A DNA stretch of 64,000 nt. It comes from Rhizobiales bacterium Ga0077525. GTDB taxonomy: Bacteria > Pseudomonadota > Alphaproteobacteria > Rhizobiales > Xanthobacteraceae. A program made the position numbers and the translations under genes. The notes under the pieces were generated by a model. That model saw only the letters and a list, made by a program, of their open reading frames with translations. It had not been told where the DNA came from and ran no database searches. Below, in pieces: positions 1-8,647 of the stretch. The stretch covers positions 95,956-159,955 of the forward strand of contig LNDS01000032.1 of assembly GCA_001464835.1 (NCBI GenBank), given 5' to 3'. How positions within the stretch are numbered: the stretch's first letter is position 1; each line of letters opens with the position of its first letter.

Positions 1-568
1 GCTCGGCCACCGCATCTGGGGCAAGCGCCTCGGCATCATCGGCATGGGCCGCATCGGCCAGGCGGTGGCGCGGCGCGCCCGCGCCTTCGGCTTGCAGATC
101 CACTATCACAACCGCCGCAAGGTCGCGCCCAAGATTGAGGAAGAACTCGACGCCACCTATTGGGAGAGTCTCGACCAGATGCTGGCGCGTATGGACATCG
201 TGTCCGTCAACTGTCCGCATACGCCCGCTACATTTCACCTGTTGTCGGCGCGCCGCCTCAAGATGTTGCGCCCCGAGGCCTTCGTCGTGAACACGGCGCG
301 TGGCGAGGTGATCGACGAAAACGCCCTGGCGCGCCTGCTGGATTCAGGCGACATCGCCGGCGCCGGTCTCGACGTGTTCGAACATGAACCGGCGGTCAAT
401 CCGAAACTGTTGAAGCTGGCCAAAGCCGGCAAGGTCGTGCTGCTGCCCCATATGGGATCGGCGACGATCGAAGGCCGCATCGACATGGGCGAGAAGGTCA
501 TCATCAACATCAAGACCTTCATGGACGGGCATCGCCCGCCGGATCGAGTCTTGCCGAGTATGCTGTGA
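1..568 (+). CDS. D-isomer-specific 2-hydroxyacid dehydrogenase (glyoxylate/hydroxypyruvate reductase type), 3' part
   Basis: The gene enters from the left edge: the frame is open from base 2, so only the C-terminal ~188 residues are present. The visible part holds the NAD(P)-binding Rossmann motif GIIGMGRIGQ, then the catalytic Arg in NTARGEVID, the Glu region DVFEHEP and the catalytic His in LLPHMGSAT. These are the Arg-Glu-His residues of the 2-hydroxyacid dehydrogenase family, which reduces 2-oxoacids such as glyoxylate or hydroxypyruvate in the cytoplasm. Substrate choice cannot be settled from this fragment. A palindromic repeat follows 18 bases after the stop. Confidence 0.9.
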   Translation, partial: LGHRIWGKRLGIIGMGRIGQAVARRARAFGLQIHYHNRRKVAPKIEEELDATYWESLDQMLARMDIVSVNCPHTPATFHLLSARRLKMLRPEAFVVNTARGEVIDENALARLLDSGDIAGAGLDVFEHEPAVNPKLLKLAKAGKVVLLPHMGSATIEGRIDMGEKVIINIKTFMDGHRPPDRVLPSML

Positions 569-586
569 GGCGATCCACACACAGCC

Positions 587-701
587 GTCATTGCCGGGCT
601 TGACCCGGCAATCCATGATGCCATTCCACGACAACAGACTTTCGTAAGCTCCTTATCTGCGGCGCCACATCATGGATGCCCGGGTCAAGCCCGGGCATGA
701 C
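587..701. repeat. Palindromic intergenic repeat, GTCATTGCCGGGCTTGACC type
   Basis: Two inverted modules face each other. The left one starts GTCATTGCCGGGCTTGACC and continues into CCGGCAATCCATG; the right one reads CATGGATGCCCGGGTCAAG and ends GGGCATGAC. Each arm can fold by itself (TTGCCGG/CCGGCAA, GCCCGGG/CCCGGGC), and the whole unit is a long imperfect palindrome with a ~45-base non-conserved centre. The form is that of REP/BIME-like repeats of rhizobial genomes. It lies between two convergent genes and may act as a bidirectional terminator. Confidence 0.75.
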
Positions 702-709
702 ACAGTGGC

Positions 710-931
710 TTACCCGCGCGGCGTCTTGCGGCGCTCGTAGCTGTCTTCACTATGGATCATGCGCTTGAAATACATGCCGCGATGGCCGCATTTCGGGCAC
801 GGCACGCTGAACTCGATGCTGACCATGTTGGGCTGGCGAATTTGGATCGGTGAATGACATCTTTCGCATTCGACGACGCCGCGCTGATGAGCGCCGAGGT
901 TCTGGTTGGCGATTTGCTGGGCCGAATACAT
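710..931 (-). CDS. Small putative zinc-ribbon protein, 73 aa
   Basis: Function not recognised. The protein has two Cys pairs: CERC near residues 22-25 and CPKCGHRG near residues 45-52, spaced like a small zinc ribbon, followed by a basic tail (ERRKTPRG). The ATG at 931 is preferred because GGAG lies 8 bases upstream; the frame runs on to an ATG at 964 but with no ribosome site there. It is monocistronic, convergent with the dehydrogenase gene across the palindromic repeat. It could bind nucleic acid or protein. No transmembrane or signal segment is visible. Confidence 0.7.
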   Translation of the reverse strand: MYSAQQIANQNLGAHQRGVVECERCHSPIQIRQPNMVSIEFSVPCPKCGHRGMYFKRMIHSEDSYERRKTPRG

Positions 932-1064
932 GACGCGAACTCCGCTGCTCGAATTTGACTCCACTTTGACCGAAAAATGCTGTTCCGCTGTTAAGCTGAA
1001 GTTCCCTAAATCGTAAACGCCCGTTAGGGCTGTTCGGCGGCGGATATGGAAAAAGCGCGATAGA

Positions 1065-1856
1065 TCAGGACAAATCGACGATGGTCGGCCGGTTGCCGCT
1101 CAACGGATTGTCCGCGTCCCATGCATAGCTGAGCGTCTCGAATCGCATGGAGCGCGCATCGACCATCAGCAGGCGGCCGACGAGGCCTTCGCCGAAGCCG
1201 ACGATTTCACGCATCACTTCGAGCGCCATCATCGAGCCGAGAATGCCCGGCAGCGCGCCGAGAATGCCGGCTTCGGCGCAGGCCGGTATCGAGCCGGCCG
1301 GCGGCGGCTCGGGAAACAGGCAGCGATACGTCGGATTGCGCACGCCGTCGGCGTTTGTCTCGTGGGCGCGGATGGTGGTCAGCGAACCGTCGAAGATGCC
1401 GACCGCCGCCGTGACCAATGGCTTGCGCGCGAAATAGCAGGCGTCCGACACCAGATAGCGCGTGGCGAAATTATCCGAGCCGTCGGCGACGATATCGTAA
1501 TCCGAAATCAGGTCGAGCGCATTGCCTGCCTCGATCCGCGTCATGTGCGTTTCAACTTTGACATGCGGATTGAGCTTTTCGATCGCGACCTCGGCGCTGT
1601 CGACCTTGCGCAGGCCGATATCGGGCGTCGCGTGAATGACCTGACGTTGCAGGTTCGACAGCGAGACGATGTCGTCATCGACGATACCGATGGTGCCGAC
1701 GCCGGCGGCGGCAAGATAGAGCAGCACCGGCGCACCAAGGCCGCCCGCACCGATTACCAGCGCGCGCGCGGCTTTCAGCTTTGCCTGTCCGGGGCCGCCC
1801 ACTTCGCGCAGCACGATGTGGCGCGCATATCGTTTGAGTTCGTTTGAATTCAGCAT
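1065..1856 (-). CDS. moeB: MoeB/ThiF/HesA-family adenylyltransferase
   Basis: E1-like enzyme that adenylates the C-terminal Gly of a sulfur-carrier protein such as MoaD (molybdopterin) or ThiS, in the cytoplasm. The sequence shows the family N-terminus RYARHIVLREVGGPGQ, the ATP loop GAGGLGAP, the DDD after the second strand (VDDDIVSLSNLQRQ) and the CLFPEPPPAGSIPACAEAG segment. Length (263 aa) is normal. The zinc site looks incomplete: CLFP lacks the second Cys of a CxxC, and the C-terminus ends NPLSGNRPTIVDLS with no CPxC. The ATG at 1856 gives the usual start; an in-frame extension to 1913 would overlap the divergent gene's leader. MoeB is likelier than ThiF, but no moa or thi gene adjoins it. 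Confidence 0.8.
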   Translation of the reverse strand: MLNSNELKRYARHIVLREVGGPGQAKLKAARALVIGAGGLGAPVLLYLAAAGVGTIGIVDDDIVSLSNLQRQVIHATPDIGLRKVDSAEVAIEKLNPHVKVETHMTRIEAGNALDLISDYDIVADGSDNFATRYLVSDACYFARKPLVTAAVGIFDGSLTTIRAHETNADGVRNPTYRCLFPEPPPAGSIPACAEAGILGALPGILGSMMALEVMREIVGFGEGLVGRLLMVDARSMRFETLSYAWDADNPLSGNRPTIVDLS

Positions 1857-1983
1857 GATGGTTAACCTAGCGCAAGAATCCGAAGCCAGGGAACCGCTTT
1901 GTGGCTGCCGCACGATGTCCGCCGCCTTGCGCGAGCGCCCCTATGGGCTAGTTTGCGCGGCAATCTTGGTTAGTATGGCGTTA

Positions 1984-3321
1984 ATGACAATCCGTCCGCT
2001 CCCCATCGTGACGTTGTTCGCGCTCTCGCTCAGCGCGATATCCGCGTCGGCGCAAATGCCGGCAGCCGACGCGGCGCCCTATCCGATGGAAGCCGACCAG
2101 GCCGCGGCTGCCCCAGCCAAACCAGAAAAGAAGCCCGAGAAAAAGCCGGAGAAGAAGGCGGAAACGAAGCCCTCTGCCCAGGCTGCCGCGCCCGTCGTGC
2201 TGCCGCCGGTCAGGCCGGACGCCATCAAGGCGGCCCTCGCCCGGCCCGAAGCCGCGCCGGTGGCCGCGCCGCCCGCTACAGCTGCGCCCGTTGCCGCGAC
2301 CGAAAACGAACAGGAACTCGGCTGGAACGTGGTGGCCGATCCGGCGACCGGCGTGCACATCGGCCTGCCGACGAAATTGGTGCCGCATGCGCGCGAGGCG
2401 GCGCGCGGCACGCGCTGGTCGTCAAAGTACGGCGACGTGCAGGTCGAGACCTTCCGCATCAGCGATCCCGGCCTGAAATTGTCGGCGCTGTTCGAGCAGG
2501 AAAAGAAAGAGCCCGGCGGCCGCAAGGTGGAATACAGCGTGCTGCGCGACGACAGCTTTTTCATCAGCGGTCTTCAGGGCCTGAAGAAATTTTCGGTGCG
2601 CGCCTCAATCCGCAATGGCGAGGTGCGCGGCTTCACCATGCTGTACGATCAGGCGATGGAAGGCATCGTCGCGCCGGTAATGGTGGCGATGACCTCGGCC
2701 TTCGCGCCGTTTCCACAACGCAGTCTGCCATTCGCCGCGCTCGCCAAGCCGGTCGAGTATGGCAACGGCGTCATCGTCAGCGCGAAAGGCCACATCGTCA
2801 CCGACGCCAGTCTGGCGCGCGGTTGTCAGGTGATTTTGGCTTCCGGCTTCGGCGATGCCGAGCGCGTTGCCGAAGACAAGGACAACGGACTCGCACTGCT
2901 GCGCGTCTACGGCCCGCATCGATTCCGACCTTTGTCGATGACCGGCGATGTTGCCGCGTTCAAATCAGCGGATGTGACCCTGGCCGGCATTCCCGATCCC
3001 AGGGAGCAGACCAATAAAGCCAAAGTCACCGAGATCAAGGCGCGCGTCACCGACGGCAATTCGATAGAATTGCGTCAGTCCGAACCGATGGCGGGATTTT
3101 CCGGGGCCGCCGCGCTCGACGGTCAGGGCCGCTTCATCGGCATCGCCGAGATGCGCAACGCTGTCGTCGCCAGCACCAGGCCGTCAATGCCGCCGCTGCG
3201 ATTGATCACGGCCGCCACCGTCCGCAGCTTTCTCGATGCGCACAATGTACCGGCGTCCCCCGCAACGAGCGGCGACGCCTCGGCGTCGGTCGTGCGTATT
3301 ATTTGCGTGCGGAAAAAGTAG
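1984..3321 (+). CDS. Secreted trypsin-fold protein with degenerate catalytic triad
   Basis: The ~445-aa protein begins with a signal peptide (MTIRPLPIV...AISASA, cut likely before QMPAAD). A Pro/Lys/Ala-rich stretch with three PEKK units follows (~residues 40-100), then a globular middle domain and a trypsin-like domain from ~residue 256 (VEYGNGVIVSAKGHIVTDAS). In active family members the His lies in TNAHV, the Asp in DLALL and the Ser in GNSGGP. Here these read TDASL, NGLALL and GFSGAA, so His and Asp appear lost and only Ser remains. It is probably a periplasmic binding or scaffold protein rather than a protease. An ATG at 1975 is an alternative start. It is divergent from moeB with a shared 127-base leader. 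Confidence 0.75.
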   Translation: MTIRPLPIVTLFALSLSAISASAQMPAADAAPYPMEADQAAAAPAKPEKKPEKKPEKKAETKPSAQAAAPVVLPPVRPDAIKAALARPEAAPVAAPPATAAPVAATENEQELGWNVVADPATGVHIGLPTKLVPHAREAARGTRWSSKYGDVQVETFRISDPGLKLSALFEQEKKEPGGRKVEYSVLRDDSFFISGLQGLKKFSVRASIRNGEVRGFTMLYDQAMEGIVAPVMVAMTSAFAPFPQRSLPFAALAKPVEYGNGVIVSAKGHIVTDASLARGCQVILASGFGDAERVAEDKDNGLALLRVYGPHRFRPLSMTGDVAAFKSADVTLAGIPDPREQTNKAKVTEIKARVTDGNSIELRQSEPMAGFSGAAALDGQGRFIGIAEMRNAVVASTRPSMPPLRLITAATVRSFLDAHNVPASPATSGDASASVVRIICVRKK

Positions 3322-3326
3322 CGATT

Positions 3327-3421
3327 GTCGTCCCCGCGAAGGCGGGGACCCAGCAGCCCCGGCCTCGCGATTCTATCTCTGGCGTTCGCGATTACTGGAT
3401 GCCCGCTTTCGCGGGCATGAC
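3327..3421. repeat. Palindromic intergenic repeat, GTCGTCCCCGCGAAGGCGGG type
   Basis: The left arm reads GTCGTCCCCGCGAAGGCGGG and the right arm GCCCGCTTTCGCGGGCATGA, with the outer ends facing each other and a short variable centre. It lies 5 bases after the stop of the trypsin-fold gene and directly before the stop of the convergent enoyl-CoA hydratase gene. At least four further copies occur in the window (31356, 45498, 57247 and 62791). Confidence 0.8.
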
Positions 3422-3424
3422 ACA

Positions 3425-4198
3425 TTACCGATTCTTCCACTGTGGCTTTCGCTTTTCGACGAAGGCCTTCATGCCTTCCTTCTGGTCGTCGGTGGCAAAC
3501 AGCGCGTGGAAGATGCGGCGCTCGAACACGACGCCCTCAGTCAGGCTCGATTCGAAAGCGCGGTTGACCGCTTCCTTGCCCGCCAGCACCGACGGCAGCG
3601 ACATGTTGGCAATCGTGTCGGCAACTTTCATGGCTTCGTCCATCAGGCTTGCCGCCGGCACAACGCGCGCCACCAGGTTAGAGCGCTCGGCCTCGGCCGC
3701 ATCCATCATGCGTCCGGTCAGGATCATGTCCATTGCCTTGGCCTTGCCGACCGCGTGCGTCAGGCGCTGCGTGCCGCCAATGCCGGGGATGACGCCGAGC
3801 TTGATTTCCGGCTGGCCGAACTTGGCATTGTCAGCGGCGATGATGATGTCGCACTGCATCGCCAGTTCGCAACCGCCGCCGAGCGCAAAGCCCGCCACCG
3901 CCGCGACGATCGGCTTGCGCGCCCGCGTCGGCGCATGCCAGTCGCCGGCGAAATTGCCGAGATAGGCTTCGATGAAGGTCTTGTCCGCCATCTCCTTGAT
4001 GTCGGCGCCGGCGGCGAAGGCCTTGTCGCTGCCGGTGATCAGCAGGCAACCGATGCCGCTGTCGGCCTCATATGCGTCGATCGCTTGCGTCAGTTCGATA
4101 ACAAGCGCGCGGTTCAACGCATTGAGGGCCTGCGGCCGGTTGAGCGTGATGACGCCGACGCGGCCTTTGCTTTCGACAATGAGATTTTCATAAGCCAT
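3425..4198 (-). CDS. Enoyl-CoA hydratase/isomerase family protein
   Basis: Crotonase-fold enzyme of 257 aa that hydrates trans-2-enoyl-CoA, as in fatty-acid beta-oxidation. The CoA-binding/oxyanion region is [16 protein letters not shown], and the two catalytic Glu positions are visible in [11 protein letters not shown] and [16 protein letters not shown]. The start at 4198 has GGGAG 8 bases upstream. It is the last gene of the leftward set VOC-mutM-echA, 24 bases after mutM. This gene pairing with mutM near ubiE-ubiB is common in Hyphomicrobiales. The precise acyl-CoA substrate is unknown. Confidence 0.9.
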   Translation of the reverse strand: MAYENLIVESKGRVGVITLNRPQALNALNRALVIELTQAIDAYEADSGIGCLLITGSDKAFAAGADIKEMADKTFIEAYLGNFAGDWHAPTRARKPIVAAVAGFALGGGCELAMQCDIIIAADNAKFGQPEIKLGVIPGIGGTQRLTHAVGKAKAMDMILTGRMMDAAEAERSNLVARVVPAASLMDEAMKVADTIANMSLPSVLAGKEAVNRAFESSLTEGVVFERRIFHALFATDDQKEGMKAFVEKRKPQWKNR

Positions 4199-4222
4199 CG
4201 CGTTTTCTCCCGGTGATCTTTG

Positions 4223-5098
4223 CTATTTCTGGCACGCCGGACAATAAAATGTCGAGCGGCCGTTCTGCACGATGCGCTTGATGGTGCCCTTGCAATGCGG
4301 GCACGGCGCGCCCTCGCGGTCATAGACGCTGAAATTGTGCTGGAAATAGCCGAGCGTGCCGTCGGCCTGGCGGTGATCGCGCAGCGACGAGCCGCCGGCC
4401 TTGATGGCGTCTTGCAGCACCGCCTTGATCCCATCGACCAAAGCCACCGCGCGCTGGTTCGGCAAACCCTTGCGGTCGGCGATGGTCGAGGCCTGCCGCT
4501 TCGGCGACACATGCGCGCGATAGAGCGCCTCGCAGACATAGATGTTGCCCAGGCCGGCAACGACGCGCTGGTCGAGCAGTGCCGCCTTCAGCGACGTCTT
4601 CTTGCCGGCGCAGGCTTTGGCCAGCATCACGGCGTCGAATTCGTTGCCGAGGGGCTCCGGTCCGAGCGCGTTCAGCAACGGCTCCTTGTCGAGTTCTGTC
4701 CGCGCCACCAGCTTCATCGAGCCGAAACGGCGCGGATCGTTGAACGTCACCGTCGCGCCGTTCGACATGTGAAACACGACATGGTCGTGCGCGCCGATCT
4801 TGCCGCGCTCGTGATGGAAGTCGCCCGGCCGCGCCGTCTTGGTGTCCAGGATGATGTGGAACGAGCCGGACATGCCGAGATGCATCAGCAGCACATCGCC
4901 GGTCGACAGGTCCGCGACCAAATACTTAGCGCGTCGGCCAAGCCCATCCACGGTCGCCCCGGCAATGCGCTTGGCGAAATCCTTCACCAGCGGCCAGCGC
5001 AGGTCGCCGCGCCGCACCTCGACCTTGACGATCCGGGCGCCTTCCATGACGGGGGCGAGGCCCCGACGCACGGTTTCGACTTCGGGGAGTTCAGGCAT
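4223..5098 (-). CDS. mutM: Formamidopyrimidine-DNA glycosylase (Fpg/MutM)
   Basis: Base-excision repair enzyme that removes 8-oxoguanine and ring-opened purines and nicks the abasic site. The invariant N-terminus [14 protein letters not shown] supplies the catalytic Pro and Glu. HLGMSGSF carries the conserved region after the catalytic Lys, [14 protein letters not shown] is the helix-two-turn-helix signature, and the C-terminus is a complete four-Cys zinc finger (CPHC...CPAC). Length 291 aa is typical. Its ATG shares one base with the TAA stop of the upstream VOC gene (TAATG), so the two are probably translationally coupled. Confidence 0.97.
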   Translation of the reverse strand: MPELPEVETVRRGLAPVMEGARIVKVEVRRGDLRWPLVKDFAKRIAGATVDGLGRRAKYLVADLSTGDVLLMHLGMSGSFHIILDTKTARPGDFHHERGKIGAHDHVVFHMSNGATVTFNDPRRFGSMKLVARTELDKEPLLNALGPEPLGNEFDAVMLAKACAGKKTSLKAALLDQRVVAGLGNIYVCEALYRAHVSPKRQASTIADRKGLPNQRAVALVDGIKAVLQDAIKAGGSSLRDHRQADGTLGYFQHNFSVYDREGAPCPHCKGTIKRIVQNGRSTFYCPACQK

Positions 5099-5487
5099 TA
5101 TACGCCTTGCGCCGGTTTATCGATCGGCTCGCCGAAGACGATCCGGTTGTTGAACGGATCGACCACCGCCACTTCCAGCATGCCCCAATCCTGCTGCTGC
5201 AGGCCGGGCCGGTTATGGCGGTAGTTCTTGTCGATCAGCTCCCGCTGCAATTCGGCGGCGCCCTTCATATAGACATAGACATGCGACCCCGGCGTGCCGT
5301 CACCATGGTGTTCGCTGAGGTGGAACACCACGCCACCGCGCGACACCTGCATGTAGACCGGCATGCCCGGCTCGAACGTATATTCCCAGTCGACCTTGAA
5401 GCCGAGGAAATCGAGGTAGAACTCGCGCGCCTTCTCCAGCGAGAAAATGCGCAAAACCGGTACCGTGCGCCCGAATTCGATAGCCAT
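5098..5487 (-). CDS. VOC (glyoxalase/bleomycin-resistance) superfamily protein
   Basis: A 129-aa single-domain vicinal-oxygen-chelate protein. The fold is recognisable from [18 protein letters not shown] near the N-terminus, SHVYVYMKG in the middle and [19 protein letters not shown] at the C-terminus. The bleomycin-resistance-like arrangement ([17 protein letters not shown]) suggests binding of a small molecule or metal, but the substrate is unknown. The ATG at 5487 fits the domain start; GGGAG lies about 12 bases upstream, and an earlier ATG at 5523 has no support. It is the first gene of a leftward operon with mutM and the enoyl-CoA hydratase, and divergent from ubiE. Confidence 0.85.
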   Translation of the reverse strand: MAIEFGRTVPVLRIFSLEKAREFYLDFLGFKVDWEYTFEPGMPVYMQVSRGGVVFHLSEHHGDGTPGSHVYVYMKGAAELQRELIDKNYRHNRPGLQQQDWGMLEVAVVDPFNNRIVFGEPIDKPAQGV

Positions 5488-5591
5488 GACCTGGTCGGCT
5501 CCCTGTCGTCGGCCGTTAAACAAGAGGCCGGCCTTTCTAGCGCCCCGCCGCCTGCCGCGCTATGGTCCTGCCCGCAAAGGACTATTGGCTT

Positions 5592-6356
5592 ATGACACCG
5601 CAAGAAGAGACGCATTTTGGCGACCAGACCGTGCCCCTGGCCGATAAACAGGGCCTGGTGGACGAGGTTTTTCACTCGGTCGCGCGCCGCTACGACCTGA
5701 TGAACGATTTGATGTCCGGCGGCCTGCACCGCGCCTGGAAGGACGCACTGGTCACCGCCGTCAATCCGCCGGGCAAATCCAGCGACCGTCCCTTCGCGCT
5801 GCTCGATCTCGCCGGCGGCACCGGCGACATTGCATTCCGCACCGTCGAGGCCGGGGGCGACAACACCCGCGTCACCGTCTGCGACATCAACGCCGAAATG
5901 CTGGCGGTCGGCCGCGAGCGCGCCCTGGAGCACGGCCTCGACGACAGGGTCACCTTCGAGCAGGGCAATGCCGAAGAGCTGCCTTACGCCGACAAGAGCT
6001 TCGACTGCGTCACCATCGCCTTCGGCATTCGCAATGTGCCGCGCATCGCCAAGGCGCTGAGCGAAGCGCACCGGGTGCTCAAATATGGCGGCCACTTCCT
6101 CAGCCTGGAATTTTCCAGCGTCGATGTGCCGGGGTTGGATAAAATCTACGACCTGTATTCACAACACGTCATCCCGAACATCGGCCGCGCCGTCACAGGC
6201 GATCGCGAGGCCTATGCCTACCTCGTTGAGTCGATCCGCAAGTTCCCCAAGCCGAAAGCCTTCGCGGCGATGATCGAGGAGGCCGGCTTCCGCCGCGTCA
6301 CCTTCACATCGATGACCGGCAATGTCGTGGCGATGCATTCGGGCTGGAAATTGTGA
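5592..6356 (+). CDS. ubiE: Ubiquinone/menaquinone biosynthesis C-methyltransferase UbiE
   Basis: SAM-dependent C-methylation of demethoxy-ubiquinol (and demethylmenaquinol where made). Motif I is [14 protein letters not shown] and the acidic SAM-ribose site is [11 protein letters not shown]. The family segments [20 protein letters not shown] and the C-terminal [12 protein letters not shown] are intact. I chose the ATG at 5592 because AAAGGA stands ~11 bases upstream; the earlier in-frame ATG at 5562 has no ribosome site. The stop overlaps the GTG start of ubiB (GTGA), giving a ubiE-ubiB operon. Confidence 0.97.
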   Translation: MTPQEETHFGDQTVPLADKQGLVDEVFHSVARRYDLMNDLMSGGLHRAWKDALVTAVNPPGKSSDRPFALLDLAGGTGDIAFRTVEAGGDNTRVTVCDINAEMLAVGRERALEHGLDDRVTFEQGNAEELPYADKSFDCVTIAFGIRNVPRIAKALSEAHRVLKYGGHFLSLEFSSVDVPGLDKIYDLYSQHVIPNIGRAVTGDREAYAYLVESIRKFPKPKAFAAMIEEAGFRRVTFTSMTGNVVAMHSGWKL

Positions 6357-7936
6357 TTTTCGCCCTCTCTCACCTCACGCGGCTCGCGCGCACCGGGTAC
6401 GTCCTGGCGCGCGAAGGCGTGTTCGCGCTGGTCGACACCCGTGCGCTGCCGCTGCCGGAACGCACCTTCATCGCGATGGCGCGGCTGATCGAACGGCCGA
6501 CCGCCAAGGAAGGCACGAAGGACGATTCTGGCCGTCTCGCCGCCGCGCTGACCAAGCTCGGGCCCACTTACGTCAAGCTCGGCCAGTTCATGGCGACGCG
6601 TCCCGATGTCGTCGGCACGCAGATCGCGCACAGCCTGGAAAGCCTGCAAGACCGCATGCCGCCGTTTCCGCAGAGCGAGGCGGAAGCCGTTATCGTCGCC
6701 GCTTTCGACCGGCCGCTGAACGCGACCTATGCCAGCTTAGGCCCCGCGGTCGCCGCCGCTTCCATCGCGCAGGTGCACAAGGCCGAAATCGACATCGCCG
6801 GCGAACGCAAGACCGTCGCCGTCAAGGTGCTGCGTCCCGGCATCGAGCGCCGCCTCAACGCCGATCTCGATGCTTTCTTCTTCGCCGCGCGCACCGCCGA
6901 AAGAATGTCAATCGAGGCGCAGCGGCTGCGCCCGGTCGAGGCCGTCGCCACTCTGGCGCGGTCGGTCAAGATCGAAATGGATTTCCGGCTGGAAGCCGCC
7001 GCCGCCTCGGAGATGGCCGAGAACACCAAGGACGACCCGAACTTCCGCGTACCGACCGTGGACTGGGACCGCACCGCGCGCGAAGTGCTGACGCTGGAGT
7101 GGATCGACGGCACGCCGCTGAACGACCGCGCCACCTTGGAGGCGCGCGGCTTCGACCTGCCGGCGCTCGGCCGCAACGTCATCCAAAGCTTCCTGCGCCA
7201 CGCGCTGCGCGACGGCTTTTTCCACGCCGACATGCATCCGGGCAATCTGTTCGTCGATGCCGACGGCAAGCTTGTTGCGGTCGATTTCGGCATCATGGGC
7301 CGTCTCGGCCCGAAGGAACGCCGCTTCCTCGCCGAAATCCTGTACGGCTTCATCACCCGCGATTATCACCGCACCGCGCAGGTGCATTTCGACGCCGGCT
7401 ACGTGCCGCGGCATCATTCGGTCGATGACTTCGCGCAGGCGATCCGCGCCATCGGCGAGCCGATCCACAACCGCACCGCCGAAGACATCTCGATGGCCAA
7501 GCTGCTGATGCTTCTTTTTGAAGTGACCGGCCTGTTCGACATGCGGACGCGGCCGGAGCTGCTGCTGTTGCAGAAGACCATGGTCGTGGTCGAAGGCGTC
7601 GCGCGCACCTTCGATCCGAAACTCGACATGTGGGCGACCGCCGATCCTGTGGTGCGCGAATGGATCGCGCGCCATCTCGGCCCCGCCGGCAAGCTCGAAG
7701 GCGCTTTCGAAGGCGCCGGCGAACTCGGCCGCTTTGCGTCGCAGGTGCCGTCGCTGCTCAGCCGCGCCGGCAACATTCTCGATCAAATCGATGACGCCAC
7801 CCGAAACGGCATCGTGCTGGCGCCGGAATCGGTCGAAGCCATCGGCCGCGCCGAGGCACGCCACAACCGCTGGGTCGCCGGCGGACTGTGGATGATCGCG
7901 CTGATGCTCGGCTGGATCGCCTGGCTGCTGGTGTAG
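6353..7936 (+). CDS. ubiB: Ubiquinone biosynthesis protein UbiB (atypical kinase-like ATPase)
   Basis: Membrane-anchored ABC1/ADCK-family protein needed for ubiquinone synthesis. The sequence has the family KxGQ motif ([16 protein letters not shown]), the Ala-rich nucleotide loop AAASIAQVH, the Lys of [17 protein letters not shown], the catalytic HADMHPGN and the metal-binding VDFGIMG. A C-terminal pair of hydrophobic stretches ([17 protein letters not shown]) forms the membrane anchor. Length is 527 aa. It starts with GTG overlapping the ubiE stop by four bases, so translation is coupled. Confidence 0.96.
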   Translation: MIFALSHLTRLARTGYVLAREGVFALVDTRALPLPERTFIAMARLIERPTAKEGTKDDSGRLAAALTKLGPTYVKLGQFMATRPDVVGTQIAHSLESLQDRMPPFPQSEAEAVIVAAFDRPLNATYASLGPAVAAASIAQVHKAEIDIAGERKTVAVKVLRPGIERRLNADLDAFFFAARTAERMSIEAQRLRPVEAVATLARSVKIEMDFRLEAAAASEMAENTKDDPNFRVPTVDWDRTAREVLTLEWIDGTPLNDRATLEARGFDLPALGRNVIQSFLRHALRDGFFHADMHPGNLFVDADGKLVAVDFGIMGRLGPKERRFLAEILYGFITRDYHRTAQVHFDAGYVPRHHSVDDFAQAIRAIGEPIHNRTAEDISMAKLLMLLFEVTGLFDMRTRPELLLLQKTMVVVEGVARTFDPKLDMWATADPVVREWIARHLGPAGKLEGAFEGAGELGRFASQVPSLLSRAGNILDQIDDATRNGIVLAPESVEAIGRAEARHNRWVAGGLWMIALMLGWIAWLLV

Positions 7937-7949
7937 GTGCGACCGGACG

Positions 7950-8309
7950 CTAGGCGGAAAATTCCATCATCGTCTTGAAGCCGCCGAAGATCATGCGCTT
8001 GCCGTCGAACGGCATGGCATTCATGTCCATCTTCAGGCGCTTGTCGCTCATTATCTTGTCCATAATCGCGTCACGGGACTTGCGCGATGTGTAAGTGATC
8101 CAGGAGAACACCACGACTTCGCCGGGTTTCAGCTTGACGCTGCGCGGAAACGAGGTCCACTTGCCCTTCTTGACGTCGTCGGCGACGCATTCGACATAAC
8201 TCAGCGCGCCGAATTCCATCCAGATCTTGCCGGCCTTTTTGGCGATCTTGCGATAGGCCGCCAGCTTCTTCTTCGGCACCGGGACGATAAAACCGTCGAC
8301 ATAGGTCAT
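7950..8309 (-). CDS. DUF1428 (YbaA-like) family protein
   Basis: A 119-aa protein of the DUF1428 family: MTYVDGFIVPVPKKKLAAYR at the N-terminus, then ECVADDVKKGKWTSFPRSVK, VVFSWITYTSRKSRD and the C-terminal MPFDGKRMIFGGF. These are the recognisable family blocks of this dimeric alpha/beta-barrel ferredoxin-like fold; the biochemical role is unknown. The ATG at 8309 has a strong purine-rich ribosome site (GGAAAGGAAAA). The frame is open upstream and reads back into the remains of a VOC gene, which is a sign of decay rather than a fusion. Confidence 0.85.
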   Translation of the reverse strand: MTYVDGFIVPVPKKKLAAYRKIAKKAGKIWMEFGALSYVECVADDVKKGKWTSFPRSVKLKPGEVVVFSWITYTSRKSRDAIMDKIMSDKRLKMDMNAMPFDGKRMIFGGFKTMMEFSA

Positions 8310-8339
8310 GTGTTTTCCTTTCCTTGAGAGACGCCACTG

Positions 8340-8450
8340 GCCGGCGTAGGCGCGTTCGATCGTCGCCAGGTCGACCTTGTTCATTTTCAACATCGCGCTC
8401 ATGGCGCGATCGGCCTTGGCGCGATCAAGATCGCGCAGCATATCCGATGC
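8340..8450 (-). pseudogene. C-terminal remnant of a PhnB-like VOC gene
   Basis: Just upstream of the DUF1428 start, in the same frame, the minus strand encodes MLRDLDRAKADRAMSAMLKM followed by NKVDLATIERAYAG. This matches, from memory, the conserved tail of PhnB-like/3-demethylubiquinone-methyltransferase-like VOC proteins, which often neighbour DUF1428. No N-terminal VOC domain precedes it and no own stop remains, so the rest has been deleted. The break is near 8450, next to the coaBC promoter. Confidence 0.55.
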
Positions 8451-8562
8451 CGAGGATATTTTGCCGTTTTCCGCCACGATCGAAGTGCGCGATGCCTGCC
8501 TGTGCCTGCACGTCCAGCGCCGCACGCATGCTGGCACGGCGTTTCGACGAGGCGCTGAGCCC

Positions 8563-8611
8563 TTGTGGAAAGTGCCGAAGCCGCTATGATTGCATTGATG
8601 GCAACGCCATC
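8563..8611 (+). promoter_or_regulatory. Candidate coaBC promoter with dyad operator
   Basis: A -10-like TATGAT (8585-8590) stands 16 bases after a weak -35-like TTGTGG (8563-8568). The predicted transcription start falls on a perfect inverted repeat GATGGC-AAC-GCCATC (8597-8611). GCAAC also recurs at 8624 and 8636 before the start codon. The dyad is placed where a repressor would act, and the coaBC product itself begins with a ribbon-helix-helix domain. The promoter and the operator role are inferences. Confidence 0.4.
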
Positions 8612-8647
8612 ATATGCGATTAAGCAACTGTTTTTGCAACGGTTTTC

